Of a stretch of DNA of 64,000 nt, positions 44,904-55,262 are shown in pieces. A model generated the notes under the pieces. The model was given only the letters and a program-made list of their open reading frames with translations, did not search any database and was not told the origin of the DNA. The stretch comes from Varibaculum massiliense (GTDB lineage: Bacteria > Actinomycetota > Actinomycetes > Actinomycetales > Actinomycetaceae), in NCBI RefSeq assembly GCF_900106855.1, contig NZ_FNWI01000004.1:620001-684000 (forward strand), read 5' to 3'. Numbering within the stretch: position 1 is the first letter of the stretch; each line of letters starts with the position of its first letter. The position numbers were made by a program, and so were the translations under genes.

Positions 44904-45677
44904 CTAGATTTCCACCTGTTCCACGTCCAGCTCATTTAGACGGGCAGGAGTGGGTTGCCAAGGCGAAGTATCCACTTTGACATCAGTTTCCGAATGGGAA
45001 CCACAGGTGTGATCCATAGACACTACGCGGCCGTCGTCGACCGACCATTCATTGGTACATACCCCGAACATAGTGCGCATACTGCCTGCCACTTTTAGCA
45101 AGAATCCACAGGTTGAACAGGTATTTTCCGGTAGTTTCTTCCGGGTCATACCCCGTCGTGCCGGGCCTTGTTCGGAGTGATACCAACGTTTGGCGGCCTG
45201 CGCGCGGCCACAGGCAGACAGCACCCGAGGACGCCCCAGCCCCAGTTCCTCGAGGGTGCGCCGATCTAAGTCTTCGGCGTTCGTATCCGCGTAGGACTGA
45301 TCGAGGCGTTCGTCATCGGGTACGTAAGGCAGCACGTCCTCGCGTTTTATATCTTGAGGACGCAACCGCTCTGCCCAAGGCACCCAGGGGCGCGCCAGCA
45401 ATGCGTCCTCGCCCGGAAGTAGGTCGATTTCGCAGACTGTGGCTTTGCGTCCCCGAGGTACTCGCGCCAAAACCGCCACCCAATGCCAGCCGCGGTAACC
45501 GGGCTTTAAGCATTCAAAACTGTGAGTAACCAGGCGTTCACCTTCGCTAGTGGCGCCCAAATGCTCGCCAATTTCTGCCGGTTTCGCTATGGGGGCAAGC
45601 CCTTCGCGGGCAATGTCTACCGCGCCCGCCAGGAGACTATCCGCTTTTCCGGTTTTACGCCGGGTAGTTTCACTCAT
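44904..45677 (-). CDS. DUF3027-domain protein
   Basis: A conserved actinobacterial protein of unknown function, 257 residues from ATG 45677. A longer reading from 45779 overlaps the cold-shock gene and has no family similarity. Seen: GYRGWHWVAVLARVPRGRK and CEIDLLPGEDALLARPWVPW in the first half, then a zinc-finger-like C-terminal part, NTCSTCGFLLKVAG, FGVCTNEWS, DHTCGSHSETDV, with four to five Cys and His. It lies 28 nt after the cold-shock gene, so they probably form an operon, an arrangement seen in related genera. Confidence 0.85.
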   Translation of the reverse strand: MSETTRRKTGKADSLLAGAVDIAREGLAPIAKPAEIGEHLGATSEGERLVTHSFECLKPGYRGWHWVAVLARVPRGRKATVCEIDLLPGEDALLARPWVPWAERLRPQDIKREDVLPYVPDDERLDQSYADTNAEDLDRRTLEELGLGRPRVLSACGRAQAAKRWYHSEQGPARRGMTRKKLPENTCSTCGFLLKVAGSMRTMFGVCTNEWSVDDGRVVSMDHTCGSHSETDVKVDTSPWQPTPARLNELDVEQVEI

Positions 45678-45705
45678 GTGCGTCTTTCTTAGTTCACCGC
45701 CGCCG

Positions 45706-46083
45706 CTAGGCATCGAAATCATCGGCAACTGCCCGCAGCAGCTGCGCGATTTTCGCACCATTATCCGGGTAGCGTCCATGCCGCAAATGCCCGGAGGAGG
45801 CGTCCAATAACTTAATCAGGTCTTCGACTACCGGCACCATGGCCTTGGGTTTACGCCGCAAATTTTTTGCTACCGAGGGCGTGCGCTGCAAGATCTTTAC
45901 CGATAGGGCTTGGGGACCGCGGCGCGAGTCGGCAACTGAGAACTCGACTCGGGTTCCCGGAGTAGGAGGTTTAGTGTCAGCTGGCAATACACTGGCGTGT
46001 AAGAACACCTGTGAGCCGTCCTCTGCGGTGATAAACCCGAACCCTTTGTCGGCATCAAACCACTTAACTTTTCCGGTTGGCAC
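45706..46083 (-). CDS. Cold-shock domain protein with C-terminal extension
   Basis: A 125-residue nucleic-acid-binding protein. The cold-shock domain (1-67) has MPTGKVKWFDADKGFGFI with RNP1 (KGFGFI) and RNP2-like VFLHAS. The C-terminal 55 residues form a helical extension (PVVEDLIKLLDASSGHLRHG) seen in actinobacterial CspB-like proteins and absent from small CspA proteins. It precedes the DUF3027 gene on the same strand. Probably an RNA chaperone. Confidence 0.93.
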   Translation of the reverse strand: MPTGKVKWFDADKGFGFITAEDGSQVFLHASVLPADTKPPTPGTRVEFSVADSRRGPQALSVKILQRTPSVAKNLRRKPKAMVPVVEDLIKLLDASSGHLRHGRYPDNGAKIAQLLRAVADDFDA

Positions 46084-46213
46084 TGATTTCTCCCTACTTT
46101 TTCTTAATCTAGGTTACATGAAGCAACATGCAACCCACTTCTTTGCCTATGATAATGCACAGTGGGGATTTAATCTGCTCCGGGCTATCCACATTAGTTA
46201 GGGAGAAACTTAA

Positions 46214-49087
46214 GTGAGAGTCTTAAAGAAAGCCAGTTTACTGACAATAGTGCTTCTAGCTGCGCTTTTTGCCAGTTTTATGGTCACTGGAAATGTTGCT
46301 TACGCCGAAGATCCGCCTAAAATTTCCAATCATCTTTATGATCCGGGAAATAAAATGGGGTCGCAGGCGGGGAAAGTAAAAGAGCGCCTGGCATCTTTAG
46401 ATCGCTCTGGGCTGCATGTTTATGTGGCATTCCCCTCAGAGTATTCCAATGACACCGTCAGTAACTGGAATTTAATGGCGCTGCAAAAATCGGGCGCCCC
46501 CCAGGGCTCCTATATGCTCTCAATAGTGGCTGATAACCCTAATCAGACTATGTATTTGGCTTCTGCAGATAATGCCGCGAAACTCTCCCAAGAGGAATTA
46601 TCTGCCATCGCCTCCGATAAAATGGTTCCCTTGCTTAATCAGCAAAAATATCCCGAGGCGGTGCTGGCGTACCTAGATGCGCTCTCAGCGAAAGCGCCGG
46701 AAATGGGGTCGGGGCTAGCGGTCGCCCCCTGGGCAATGATTGCCTTCCTGATTGCCCTGATTGTGGTAATCGTGGTACTTTCCCGGATGCTGAAAGCGCG
46801 CCGTAAAGCTAAGGAACGCATTGAAGAAAAGGAGCAACCGGATGTTTTGACCTCCCAGGCGGTATCCAGCCCGGTGGCTCCATCAACCCCGGCTACCAGG
46901 GAACCGACTGCCCCGGCATCTTCGGTTTCTGCCGATAGTGAAGCGGAAACTGGCGAGGAGGACGCCCGGCCAGGCAAAGTTCCTTCCCTAGCCGAGTTAG
47001 ATCAAATTGCTTTAGCTAGGACGAAAGCTGCTTCCCAGGCACTTGCCGGGACTACCGGCAGCGCTCACTCCGCTATGCAATCTCCGCATTCTCCGCAGGA
47101 GGTAGTGTCCCAGACGCCAGCTGTACAGCAGCCGCAGCAGTTCCAACCTCAGGTGACACAGGCGCAACCGCAGGTACAGCAGTCCGCGGTGACGCAACAA
47201 CAACAAGCACAAGCACCAAAGGCGCAGGTACCTCAGGCGCACACGCAACCGGCTATGCCGCAGCCTCAGCCCGTAGCGCCCGCCCCTCAAACAGTAGCTC
47301 CCGGTTTATCGCCGGTGCCGCCAGCACAACCGCCGGCTTCATCTCCGTTAGCTGCTACCGCTGCTCCAGCGACTCCTCCAGCGGCGCAAACCTCGCCTTC
47401 ACCGCGCGCATCCGCGCCTCAACCTCACAGTTCCGTTTTGCATCCGGGAGCAACTACCTACTTGCCACCGCAAGCCAATGACGATGACACTCAGGTTACT
47501 TCTGCCGCGCAAATTAAAGACTATGGGCAAGAGCGCCGTGATGAGATTGCCCGCGCGAAAGCCCGCGCCCAGGCAATGAGCCGTTTCCGTCAAGAACAGG
47601 CAAAGAAGCAGCCCTCACCCGCTCTAGGTCAGCCCGTCAGCTATCAGCCGGACTTGAGCCCCCAGGCAACTGCCTCCAGCCTCGCGCTGCAGGCGGTAGC
47701 GCCGGTAGCCTCACCCATTCCGGGGCAAGCGTTCGCAGCTCCGCAAACCCCGCAGGGCGGCTCCCCTATTTCATCAGTTGCTCCTGCTGAACCGGCGGCT
47801 TCTGCATCTCAGACTGCTGTCAGGACACCGGATACCCTGGCGCCCCGCCCGCAGCCCGCCGCGCCTTCTTATCCCGCGCCGACACCTGCACCGCAGACCG
47901 TCCCGCAAGAAACCCCGCAAGTGGCTCCGCAGCCCGCTCCACAAGCAACTACTCCGGTAGCGCCACAGACAATCCCGCAGGTATCTGCCCATACGGCAGC
48001 CCCGCCTCCGCGAGTCGAAGGTTCGCAGGCTCCCAGGCAGCCGCAGCCCGCCGCGCCCTCTTATCCCGCGCCGACACCTGCACCGCAGACCGTCCCGCAA
48101 GAAACCCCGCAAGTGGCTCCGCAGCCCGCTCCGCAAGCTTCTGTACATGCAGCTCCGCAAACCCCGCAAAAGACGAGAGAGTGCCCGGCAGAGCCTGGCG
48201 CGCAACCAGACTTTACGAAAGTTTTGCGGCAGGCCGATTCCTGGGCTCGCAAAGGTTCCAGCAAGCTGGCGTTGGCGCAGGATCGCTTCGGAAAGAGCAT
48301 CACTCAGCCTTTCGCTTTAGCGCTAGTACGTGCCCAAGATGCAGTCCGCGCCGCATTTGCGGAGTTCGCTACCGCTCAGCTGCAGTCGCGTCCGGTTGAT
48401 CAACAGATTGTGGCCGGAAATCTGCCCGCACCTTTACGGGAGCTACGCGATCAGATTACTCACTTTACGAATCTGTATCATCAGCAGACTCCGCTGCCAG
48501 ATATTACTCGCAGCTTTGAACGGCAGATTATTGAATGCCGGGAAGAATTGGTCAGATGCCGCTTAATTGTGGAGCGTATCCAAAAGGATGATCCCCAAAA
48601 GGCCACTCGCATCGGCGAGGACGTCATGGGGGCGCATAAATTATTGGCGCGAGCACAGAACCTGCTGGAAGAAGCGCAAACCATGGATCGCGCAGGATGC
48701 GAAAATGAGGTACTGAAAGCTACCGTACGCACCGAGAACCTCTTACTGCAAGGTCGTAAAATCGCGCGACAAGCTCGAGCTGAAGAAGCCGGTCTCCGCG
48801 CGGCAGAAAAAGTTACGCAAGCCTTAACCTTCGAAGAAAAGGTGGAGCCGCTTAGCGAGCAGGTTGCGATTTTGATGGCAGCTGTAGATGACTATATCGG
48901 GGTACATACCGCTCAGGTCGGAGTAGCCTCCCGCACCATGCTTGACCTGGCGAATCGTACTTTAACGCGTCTAGACCGTCCGGGGAGCGTCGACACCCAA
49001 GAAGCCTTGCGACTATTACAACGCGCGAAACAACAAACCGAGCAGGCTTTGCGTCTCGCCGAAAATGATGTGGCCAAGCGGTCTTAG
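46214..49087 (+). CDS. Large TPM-domain membrane protein with Pro/Gln-rich region
   Basis: A 957-residue envelope protein from GTG 46214 with GGGAGA upstream. Signal peptide about 1-31 (VAYAED); extracytoplasmic TPM domain about 35-165 (GKVKERLASLDRSGLHVYVA); membrane helix about 172-193 (VAPWAMIAFLIALIVVIVVL); an unusually long Pro/Gln/Ala-rich region (about 200-660) with a duplicated segment; and an alpha-helical coiled-coil C-terminus (about 665-957). Smaller TPM proteins with a coiled-coil tail occur next to PspA in Actinobacteria; no pspA is seen here. A role in envelope stress or photosystem-like repair is not supported by evidence here. Confidence 0.82.
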   Translation: MRVLKKASLLTIVLLAALFASFMVTGNVAYAEDPPKISNHLYDPGNKMGSQAGKVKERLASLDRSGLHVYVAFPSEYSNDTVSNWNLMALQKSGAPQGSYMLSIVADNPNQTMYLASADNAAKLSQEELSAIASDKMVPLLNQQKYPEAVLAYLDALSAKAPEMGSGLAVAPWAMIAFLIALIVVIVVLSRMLKARRKAKERIEEKEQPDVLTSQAVSSPVAPSTPATREPTAPASSVSADSEAETGEEDARPGKVPSLAELDQIALARTKAASQALAGTTGSAHSAMQSPHSPQEVVSQTPAVQQPQQFQPQVTQAQPQVQQSAVTQQQQAQAPKAQVPQAHTQPAMPQPQPVAPAPQTVAPGLSPVPPAQPPASSPLAATAAPATPPAAQTSPSPRASAPQPHSSVLHPGATTYLPPQANDDDTQVTSAAQIKDYGQERRDEIARAKARAQAMSRFRQEQAKKQPSPALGQPVSYQPDLSPQATASSLALQAVAPVASPIPGQAFAAPQTPQGGSPISSVAPAEPAASASQTAVRTPDTLAPRPQPAAPSYPAPTPAPQTVPQETPQVAPQPAPQATTPVAPQTIPQVSAHTAAPPPRVEGSQAPRQPQPAAPSYPAPTPAPQTVPQETPQVAPQPAPQASVHAAPQTPQKTRECPAEPGAQPDFTKVLRQADSWARKGSSKLALAQDRFGKSITQPFALALVRAQDAVRAAFAEFATAQLQSRPVDQQIVAGNLPAPLRELRDQITHFTNLYHQQTPLPDITRSFERQIIECREELVRCRLIVERIQKDDPQKATRIGEDVMGAHKLLARAQNLLEEAQTMDRAGCENEVLKATVRTENLLLQGRKIARQARAEEAGLRAAEKVTQALTFEEKVEPLSEQVAILMAAVDDYIGVHTAQVGVASRTMLDLANRTLTRLDRPGSVDTQEALRLLQRAKQQTEQALRLAENDVAKRS
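47851..48137 (+). repeat. 95-bp direct duplication inside the TPM gene
   Basis: 47851-47945 and 48043-48137 are nearly identical (differences at a wobble T/C and an A/G). Each encodes about 31 residues containing PAAPSYPAPTPAPQTVPQET. The low-divergence copies indicate a recent in-frame duplication in the disordered region. Confidence 0.92.
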
Positions 49088-49197
49088 TTTCAGTATTCGT
49101 TTTCCTTACAAGACGCGGGAGGTTCCATTACGGAATCTGCTATTGCCAGGTATGGCAAACGGATCAGCCCCGAGGATTGACTGCGGTGTTTTTAAAG

Positions 49198-50070
49198 TTA
49201 CAGCAGAAATATCTGCTCGTAAGCGGTAAACACGGCTACACCTGCCAGTAACAGAGCAAAACACAAAGTTAGGCGGTATTCTTTTGCCCGGCGGGTAAGG
49301 ATAGGGCCGAGCGCCCCTCCCACCATCGAAGTAAGCGCAAAAACCGCTATTAATATCAGGTCGATATTTAGGGGCGTCCCTATCCTGGCGAGCAGCGAAG
49401 ACGCACAGGAAATCACCATTATCAGCAGCGAAGTACCTGCAGCCTGCCGCATATTAAGATGCAGAAAAATCACCAGTGCCGGCACTACTGCAAAGCCGCC
49501 GCCGACTCCAAAGAATCCGGTTAAGAAACCAGTAACCAACGCTGCCAGTACCCATTTGATTACGGGACCGTGCTGCTCTACTTTATCTGCTGCTACTTGT
49601 GCGGAGGTCTCGGGAACCGCGTCAGCATCCGAGCTGAAGTTTTGCTGGGGAGACTCCCCGGCGTCCTCCTGCACAATTTCGCGGATTCCATCCCAATACT
49701 GACGCCTGGTCGCTAATCCTTTCTGGGTCATCACCACCGCCACCACCGCTGCTAACAGCGCAAACAGCAACATCAGGTAGTTACCAGGGGTGATTGCGTT
49801 CAGCCGAGATCCACCGATGGATCCAGCAGCGCTAAAGACCGCGAAGAGCAATCCTCTACGCCATTGCACATTGCCCGAACGTGCATGAGGAATGAGCGAA
49901 ACCATAGCGGTAAGCCCCACGATAATCAGAGAGGCAGCCGCCGCCTCGTGCGGGGAAAAGCGCAGCAAATACACCAGCACGGGGATAAACAGCATTCCCC
50001 CACCGGCGCCCAGCGCCCCCACTACCAGACCGATTGATAGCCCGATGGCGGCGGCAAGCATTAAAAACAT
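49198..50070 (-). CDS. TauE/SafE-family sulfite/organosulfonate exporter-like protein
   Basis: A 290-residue membrane protein with eight predicted helices in two repeats: GLVVGALGAGGGMLFIPVLV opens the first half and GFLTGFFGVGGGFAVVPALV the second. Between them a charged Glu/Asp/Gln loop (about 130-165) faces the cytoplasm. Family members export small anions such as sulfite, sulfoacetate or formate; the substrate here is not determinable. Its start lies 3 nt after the carB stop on the same strand, so it may be the last gene of carAB. Confidence 0.88.
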   Translation of the reverse strand: MFLMLAAAIGLSIGLVVGALGAGGGMLFIPVLVYLLRFSPHEAAAASLIIVGLTAMVSLIPHARSGNVQWRRGLLFAVFSAAGSIGGSRLNAITPGNYLMLLFALLAAVVAVVMTQKGLATRRQYWDGIREIVQEDAGESPQQNFSSDADAVPETSAQVAADKVEQHGPVIKWVLAALVTGFLTGFFGVGGGFAVVPALVIFLHLNMRQAAGTSLLIMVISCASSLLARIGTPLNIDLILIAVFALTSMVGGALGPILTRRAKEYRLTLCFALLLAGVAVFTAYEQIFLL

Positions 50071-50072
50071 GA

Positions 50073-53000
50073 CTATTTAGCTTTGTCGTATTCCTGCAGT
50101 GAACACACCCCATAGGTGCGGTCCCGAGTAGCCTCAATCGCCTGCACCGCTGCCTGGAACTGGGAAATGGTAGTGATAATCGGTTTATCGGCGGCAGTGG
50201 TGGCGGTACGGATTTCATAACCATCCACCCGCGCCCCGGAAGTGCCGGGGGTGTTAATCACCATATCGATTAGCCCGGCGCGGATCATATCCACTACCGT
50301 TTGTTCCCCGTCAGGACCTGGCCCTTGGCTGGCTTTGCGCACTTCGGTAACTGGAATCCCGTAGCGGCGCAGCAAAGCGGCAGTTCCCGCAGTCGCCATA
50401 ATCGAGAATCCCAGGTCAAATAACCGGGATACCGGCAAGGCTAAGGCTCGTTTGTCCTGGTCAGAGACAGATACGAACACGGTTCCTTTAGAGGGCAGAT
50501 TCCCGTAAGCCGCGGTCTGACTCTTAGCGAAGGCAGTGGGGAAATCCCGGTCATAGCCCATAACTTCCCCGGTAGAACGCATCTCGGGTCCGAGAACCGT
50601 ATCCACAATTCGCCCATTCTTGTCCCGGAAACGTTTAAATGGCAGCACCGCTTCTTTAACCGCAATCGGCCGTCCGGGCGTGGCGAAATCGGAATCATCT
50701 GCCGGCAGGTAGCCGCGCTGTTTTAGCTGCGCGATTGAGGACCCCATCATTACTAGGGCTGCTGCCCTAGCCAGCGGTACTCCGGTGGCTTTAGCAACGA
50801 AGGGTACCGTGCGGGAAGCCCGCGGATTAGCCTCAATCACATACAACACCCCGCTGACTAGGGCATATTGGATATTGATGAGGCCGCGTACCCCTACTCC
50901 CGCCGCGATCTTCTCGGTAGAAGTGCGGATATGGTCAATAATCGCGTCGGAAAGGGTGATCGGGGGCAGCACGCAAGAAGAATCCCCAGAGTGAATCCCG
51001 GCCTCTTCGATATGTTCCATGACTCCACCCAAGAAAAGTTCCTGACCATCGTAAAGGGCGTCCACATCAATCTCGATGGCATCATCAAGAAAACGGTCAA
51101 TAAGCAGGGGTCCAGTCATGACTGTGGGATCTGACAGGTTATAGCGATGCAGGTAAGAGTCGAGTTCTTCGGCGGAATAGAGAATCTCCATTCCCCGTCC
51201 TCCCAAAACGAAAGAAGGACGCACCAAAACCGGATACCCGACTTTTTCTGCCTGCTCAAATGCCTGCTCCGGGGTGGTGGCAGTTCCATGCGCCGGAGAG
51301 GGCAACCCCGCCTCGTCAAGTACTCGCCCAAAGAGTTCGCGGTCTTCGGCGGCGTCAATCGCGCTCGGTGGAGTACCCACAATCGGCACCCCGGCGGCTT
51401 TCAAACGCGCGGCTAAAGAAAGCGGGGTTTGCCCACCGAGCTGCACAATCATCCCCGCAACTGGACCGGCCGCGCACTCGGCCTCGTAAACTTCCATCAC
51501 GTGCTCAAAGGTGAGCGGCTCGAAATATAGACGCGAGGAAATATCGTAGTCCGTGGACACAGTTTCCGGGTTACAGTTGACCATTACGGTGTCATAGTCA
51601 GATTGCAGTTCTTGGGTAGCGTGTACACAGGAATAATCGAACTCAATCCCCTGCCCGATTCGGTTCGGTCCGGAGCCGAGAATAATCACCGCCGGACGCT
51701 GACGCGGTTTAACTTCGCTGGTCAGGTCATAGCTGGAATAGTAATAGGGGGTTTGAGCGGGGAACTCCCCGGCGCAGGTATCGACCGTTTTATAGACCGG
51801 GCGAATCCCGAAGGCCTTGCGGACTTCTCGCACTACCTCGTCGGATACGGAGCGGATCTGCCCAATCTGCAGATCCGAGAAACCATGACGTTTCGCCTCT
51901 ACCAGCAGATCCGGGGTAAGCGCCTCCGCTTCCCGAATCTTATCTGCGACCTCGTTCAACAAGAACAGCTGATCTAGGAACCAGCGATCAATCTTGGTAG
52001 CCTCGTAGAGTTCTTCCAGGCTTGCCCCCGCCCTAATCACATCCATCACCTGGATTAGGCGTTTTTCCGTAGGTATCTTGACCTGCTCTAATAGCTCCGC
52101 TTTAGAGGAGGAAAGCGGGGTGTCCCAACGGAAGTAAGTGCCGGCCTTATCTAGAGAAATCAAGGCTTTTTGTAGCGCTTCAGTAAAGTTTCGGCCCAGC
52201 GCCATCGCCTCGCCCACCGACTTCATGGCGGTGGTCAGGGTGGGATCGGCAGCCGGGAACTTTTCGAAAGCAAACCGCGGCACTTTGACGACTACATAGT
52301 CCAAAGTGGGCTCGAAAGAAGCCGGGGTTGAGCCGGTAATATCGTTGGGAATCTCGTCGAGGGTGTAACCGAGCGCCAGTTTTGCGGCCAGTTTCGCAAT
52401 CGGGAAACCGGTAGCTTTCGACGCCAGGGCGGAGGAGCGCGACACCCGCGGGTTCATCTCGATAACTACTACCCGACCAGTATCGGGGTGCACCGCGAAC
52501 TGGATATTACACCCGCCGGTATCTACCCCTACTTCCCGGATCACGTTAATCCCGATATCGCGCAGATTCTGCAGCTCCCGGTCAGTTAGGGTGAGCGCCG
52601 GTGCCACCGTAATGGAATCGCCGGTATGTACCCCTACCGGGTCCACGTTTTCGATAGAGCAGACCACGACTACGTTATCTGCCTTGTCGCGCATCAGCTC
52701 CAGTTCATATTCTTTCCAGCCCAGAATCGATTCTTCCAGCAGCACTTCGGAGGTGATGGAATCGGCCATGCCTCCCCCGGCGATCCGAATCAGATCCTGT
52801 TCGTTATAGGCAATACCGGAGCCCATGCCTCCCATAGTGAAAGAAGGGCGCACTACCAGCGGATATCCCAGCTGTTCGGCGGCTTTTCTGCAGTCAGCCA
52901 GGTTGTGAGCAATGAAAGATCGTGCCACTTCGGCGCCGCAGCGGTGTACTACCTTTTTAAATTCTTCACGATCCTCACCGGCGTTAATCGCCTGAGCGCT

Positions 53001-53354
53001 GGCTCCGATTAGCTCCACCTGGTATTTTTCCAAGGTGCCATCTTGGCTCAGAGCAATCGCAGTGTTGAGCGCAGTCTGCCCACCCAAAGTAGGCAGTAGG
53101 GCGTCCGGGCGTTCCTTTTCAATAATTGAGGCCACTACCTGCGGGGTTATCGGCTCAATATAGGTGGCGTCCGCCATCTGCGCATCGGTCATAATGGTTG
53201 CCGGGTTGGAGTTAACCAAAATAACTCGCAGCCCTTCCGCTTTTAGCACGCGGCAGGCCTGACTCCCGGAATAGTCGAACTCGCAGGCCTGGCCGATTTG
53301 GATCGGCCCGGAACCAATAACTAGGACAGATTTAAGATCAGTTCTGCGTGGCAT
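50073..53354 (-). CDS. carB: Carbamoyl phosphate synthase large subunit
   Basis: Makes carbamoyl phosphate from bicarbonate, ATP and ammonia for pyrimidines and arginine. At 1,093 residues it is full length, with two duplicated ATP-grasp halves. The first opens [20 protein letters not shown] and the second [20 protein letters not shown]; between them is the oligomerisation domain, and the C-terminal allosteric domain includes [20 protein letters not shown]. The start overlaps carA by 17 nt, so the two are co-translated. Confidence 0.97.
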   Translation of the reverse strand: MPRRTDLKSVLVIGSGPIQIGQACEFDYSGSQACRVLKAEGLRVILVNSNPATIMTDAQMADATYIEPITPQVVASIIEKERPDALLPTLGGQTALNTAIALSQDGTLEKYQVELIGASAQAINAGEDREEFKKVVHRCGAEVARSFIAHNLADCRKAAEQLGYPLVVRPSFTMGGMGSGIAYNEQDLIRIAGGGMADSITSEVLLEESILGWKEYELELMRDKADNVVVVCSIENVDPVGVHTGDSITVAPALTLTDRELQNLRDIGINVIREVGVDTGGCNIQFAVHPDTGRVVVIEMNPRVSRSSALASKATGFPIAKLAAKLALGYTLDEIPNDITGSTPASFEPTLDYVVVKVPRFAFEKFPAADPTLTTAMKSVGEAMALGRNFTEALQKALISLDKAGTYFRWDTPLSSSKAELLEQVKIPTEKRLIQVMDVIRAGASLEELYEATKIDRWFLDQLFLLNEVADKIREAEALTPDLLVEAKRHGFSDLQIGQIRSVSDEVVREVRKAFGIRPVYKTVDTCAGEFPAQTPYYYSSYDLTSEVKPRQRPAVIILGSGPNRIGQGIEFDYSCVHATQELQSDYDTVMVNCNPETVSTDYDISSRLYFEPLTFEHVMEVYEAECAAGPVAGMIVQLGGQTPLSLAARLKAAGVPIVGTPPSAIDAAEDRELFGRVLDEAGLPSPAHGTATTPEQAFEQAEKVGYPVLVRPSFVLGGRGMEILYSAEELDSYLHRYNLSDPTVMTGPLLIDRFLDDAIEIDVDALYDGQELFLGGVMEHIEEAGIHSGDSSCVLPPITLSDAIIDHIRTSTEKIAAGVGVRGLINIQYALVSGVLYVIEANPRASRTVPFVAKATGVPLARAAALVMMGSSIAQLKQRGYLPADDSDFATPGRPIAVKEAVLPFKRFRDKNGRIVDTVLGPEMRSTGEVMGYDRDFPTAFAKSQTAAYGNLPSKGTVFVSVSDQDKRALALPVSRLFDLGFSIMATAGTAALLRRYGIPVTEVRKASQGPGPDGEQTVVDMIRAGLIDMVINTPGTSGARVDGYEIRTATTAADKPIITTISQFQAAVQAIEATRDRTYGVCSLQEYDKAK

Positions 53355-54543
53355 TTTTTTCCTTCGTTTCCTGCATGATTCTTAGGAACTTATCAAATAG
53401 ATATTGGGCATCGTGGGGGCCGGCCGCCGCCTCGGGATGGTACTGTACGCTGAAAGCCGGCAGGTCGAGGGCGCGCAAGCCTTCTACTACCCCATCGTTT
53501 AGCGCCAGGTGAGATACTTCAACCCGCCCATAGCGTCCTCCATCGAAAGGTGCCACCGAGGGGTGTTCCGCAGGGGCGTCCACCGCGAAACCGTGGTTGT
53601 GGGCAGTGATCTGCACTTTTCCGCTTTCACGGTCTACCACCGGTTGATTTACTCCGCGGTGACCGTAGGCCAGTTTATAGGTGCCGTACCCCAGGGCACG
53701 CCCTAGGATTTGGTTGCCGAAACAGATCCCGAAGAAGGGGATGCCCGCGTCCAGCACCGCCCTCGCCAAAGCTACTTCGTGGTCTGCCGAGGCCGGGTCG
53801 CCCGGTCCGTTAGAGAAGAACACCCCATCGGGGTTCACCTGCATGATGTCTGCAAAGCTGGAGTGCTGCGGGAACACATGCACCTGGATTCCGCGCAGCG
53901 CCATCTGTTCGGGAGTACGCGCTTTGATCCCTAGATCTAGGGCGGCTACTACCGCTAAGGGCTTTTTGCCTTCATATTCGCCGGCAGGCTCCACCACGTA
54001 TTTTTCGGGGGTACTCACGTCGGCGGCCAGCGCGGCTCCTGCCATCATCGGCTGGTCGCGCACCACTGAAACCAAAAGGTCGCGGGTGGCCTGGTCTAGA
54101 TAGGCGGCTCCCGCCGGGAGGGCATCTCCGGAAAAAATCCCGCCGCGCATGGCGCCCGCTTCCCGCAAATGCAGGGTGAGGGCGCGGGTGTCTACCTCGC
54201 GAATACCTACCACATCCTGGGCTTTTAACAGGTCTTCGAGGTCTCCGGTAGCACGCCAATTGGAGGCTCGCCGAGCGGCATCGCGGACCACATATCCAGC
54301 TACCCAGACTCGTCCCGATTCGGGATCGGTCTCGTTTACCCCGGTATTTCCGATATGGGGAGCGGTTTGGATAACTATTTGGCGGTGATAGGAGGGATCG
54401 GTCAAAGTTTCCTGGTATCCGGTCATCCCGGTAGCAAAAACCACTTCTCCCAGGGCGCGTCCGCGTTTCCCCCAGGCTTTGCCTTTCGCAATGAACCCGT
54501 CCTCCAGCACGATTAAGGCCAGATCCGAGGAGGCCTGCTGCAT
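53338..54543 (-). CDS. carA: Carbamoyl phosphate synthase small subunit (glutaminase)
   Basis: Releases ammonia from glutamine and channels it to CarB; 401 residues. The N-terminal domain contains [18 protein letters not shown] and ANWRATG-like stretches. The class I amidotransferase domain has the nucleophile in [20 protein letters not shown], and the His/Glu pair in [12 protein letters not shown]. An AAGGAG precedes the ATG. Upstream is the repeat locus D gap; no pyr attenuator was recognised. Confidence 0.96.
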   Translation of the reverse strand: MQQASSDLALIVLEDGFIAKGKAWGKRGRALGEVVFATGMTGYQETLTDPSYHRQIVIQTAPHIGNTGVNETDPESGRVWVAGYVVRDAARRASNWRATGDLEDLLKAQDVVGIREVDTRALTLHLREAGAMRGGIFSGDALPAGAAYLDQATRDLLVSVVRDQPMMAGAALAADVSTPEKYVVEPAGEYEGKKPLAVVAALDLGIKARTPEQMALRGIQVHVFPQHSSFADIMQVNPDGVFFSNGPGDPASADHEVALARAVLDAGIPFFGICFGNQILGRALGYGTYKLAYGHRGVNQPVVDRESGKVQITAHNHGFAVDAPAEHPSVAPFDGGRYGRVEVSHLALNDGVVEGLRALDLPAFSVQYHPEAAAGPHDAQYLFDKFLRIMQETKEKNATQN

Positions 54544-54722
54544 AAGAACTTCTCCTTATCTATGCCTCACCCAGGGGTAAGGGCATATAGAAAAAATTGC
54601 CCGCACCGAGGGGGCACGAGCAAATAGGTAAGAGTTTCACTGCCCCTAATCATAGCGTAAGGCGCTTTCCGAGCGTGATTTTTGTTCACCACCTCGTAGC
54701 TGCTGCAAAAGCATTTCTACCG

Positions 54723-55025
54723 GGAGGGTGTTACTGTCGCCGGAGGGAGGAGTTGTTGTCGGGGGGGATTTCTATTTCCGGAGCGCAATTCTGTCTCCGG
54801 AGGGTGATTCCGTCCCTGGAGGGTGATTTGGTCAGGAAGAAGAAAGAAAAGCGAGCAAAAGCGCCCTCCTCGGACAAAAGCACCCTCCAGCGACAATAAA
54901 GAGCGCACTTTCTCCGCCCATATTCACGAATCCGGGGGGCGCTGTTGTATTTGGAGGACTATCTTGTCGCCGGAGGGCGGTTCTGTCGCCGGAGGGCGGT
55001 TCTGTTTTTAGAGGGAGGCTTCATC
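54723..55025. repeat. 19-bp repeat element, locus D
   Basis: Six forward cores start at 54723, 54742, 54761, 54780, 54799 and 54818 (all 19 nt apart), then three reverse cores at 54854, 54873 and 54892. A second forward series follows at 54934, 54953, 54972, 54991 and 55010, again 19 nt apart. The forward-to-reverse distance is 36 nt, shorter than at other loci. The element fills most of the 719-nt carA-fba gap; the remainder, 55026-55192, has no gene. Confidence 0.9.
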
Positions 55026-55192
55026 AACAGCCCTCAGTCATGAGCCCAAAAAGCTAAACAAACCCCAACTTACAAGACAGTACCAGCCAAAACACTCTCT
55101 AAAAATCCGTCCGCACCCCCAAATGGGGGTTAATACCCAAATGGATATTAGCCCGCATAACCTACGCTTCGGGGATAAAAAGTGCAAGAAAA

Positions 55193-55231
55193 AAGGGTAG
55201 CCCTGGCGAAAAATCCGCCAGGGCTACCCTT
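55193..55231 (-). terminator. Intrinsic terminator of fba
   Basis: Perfect 16-bp stem 55193-55208 / 55216-55231, 7-nt loop; the minus strand continues TTTTCTTGCAC after the stem (six Ts including the last two of the stem). It lies about 32 nt past the fba stop. Confidence 0.95.
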
Positions 55232-55262
55232 GAATCTTTAGGTAACTAGCTAAACTGCAAAG

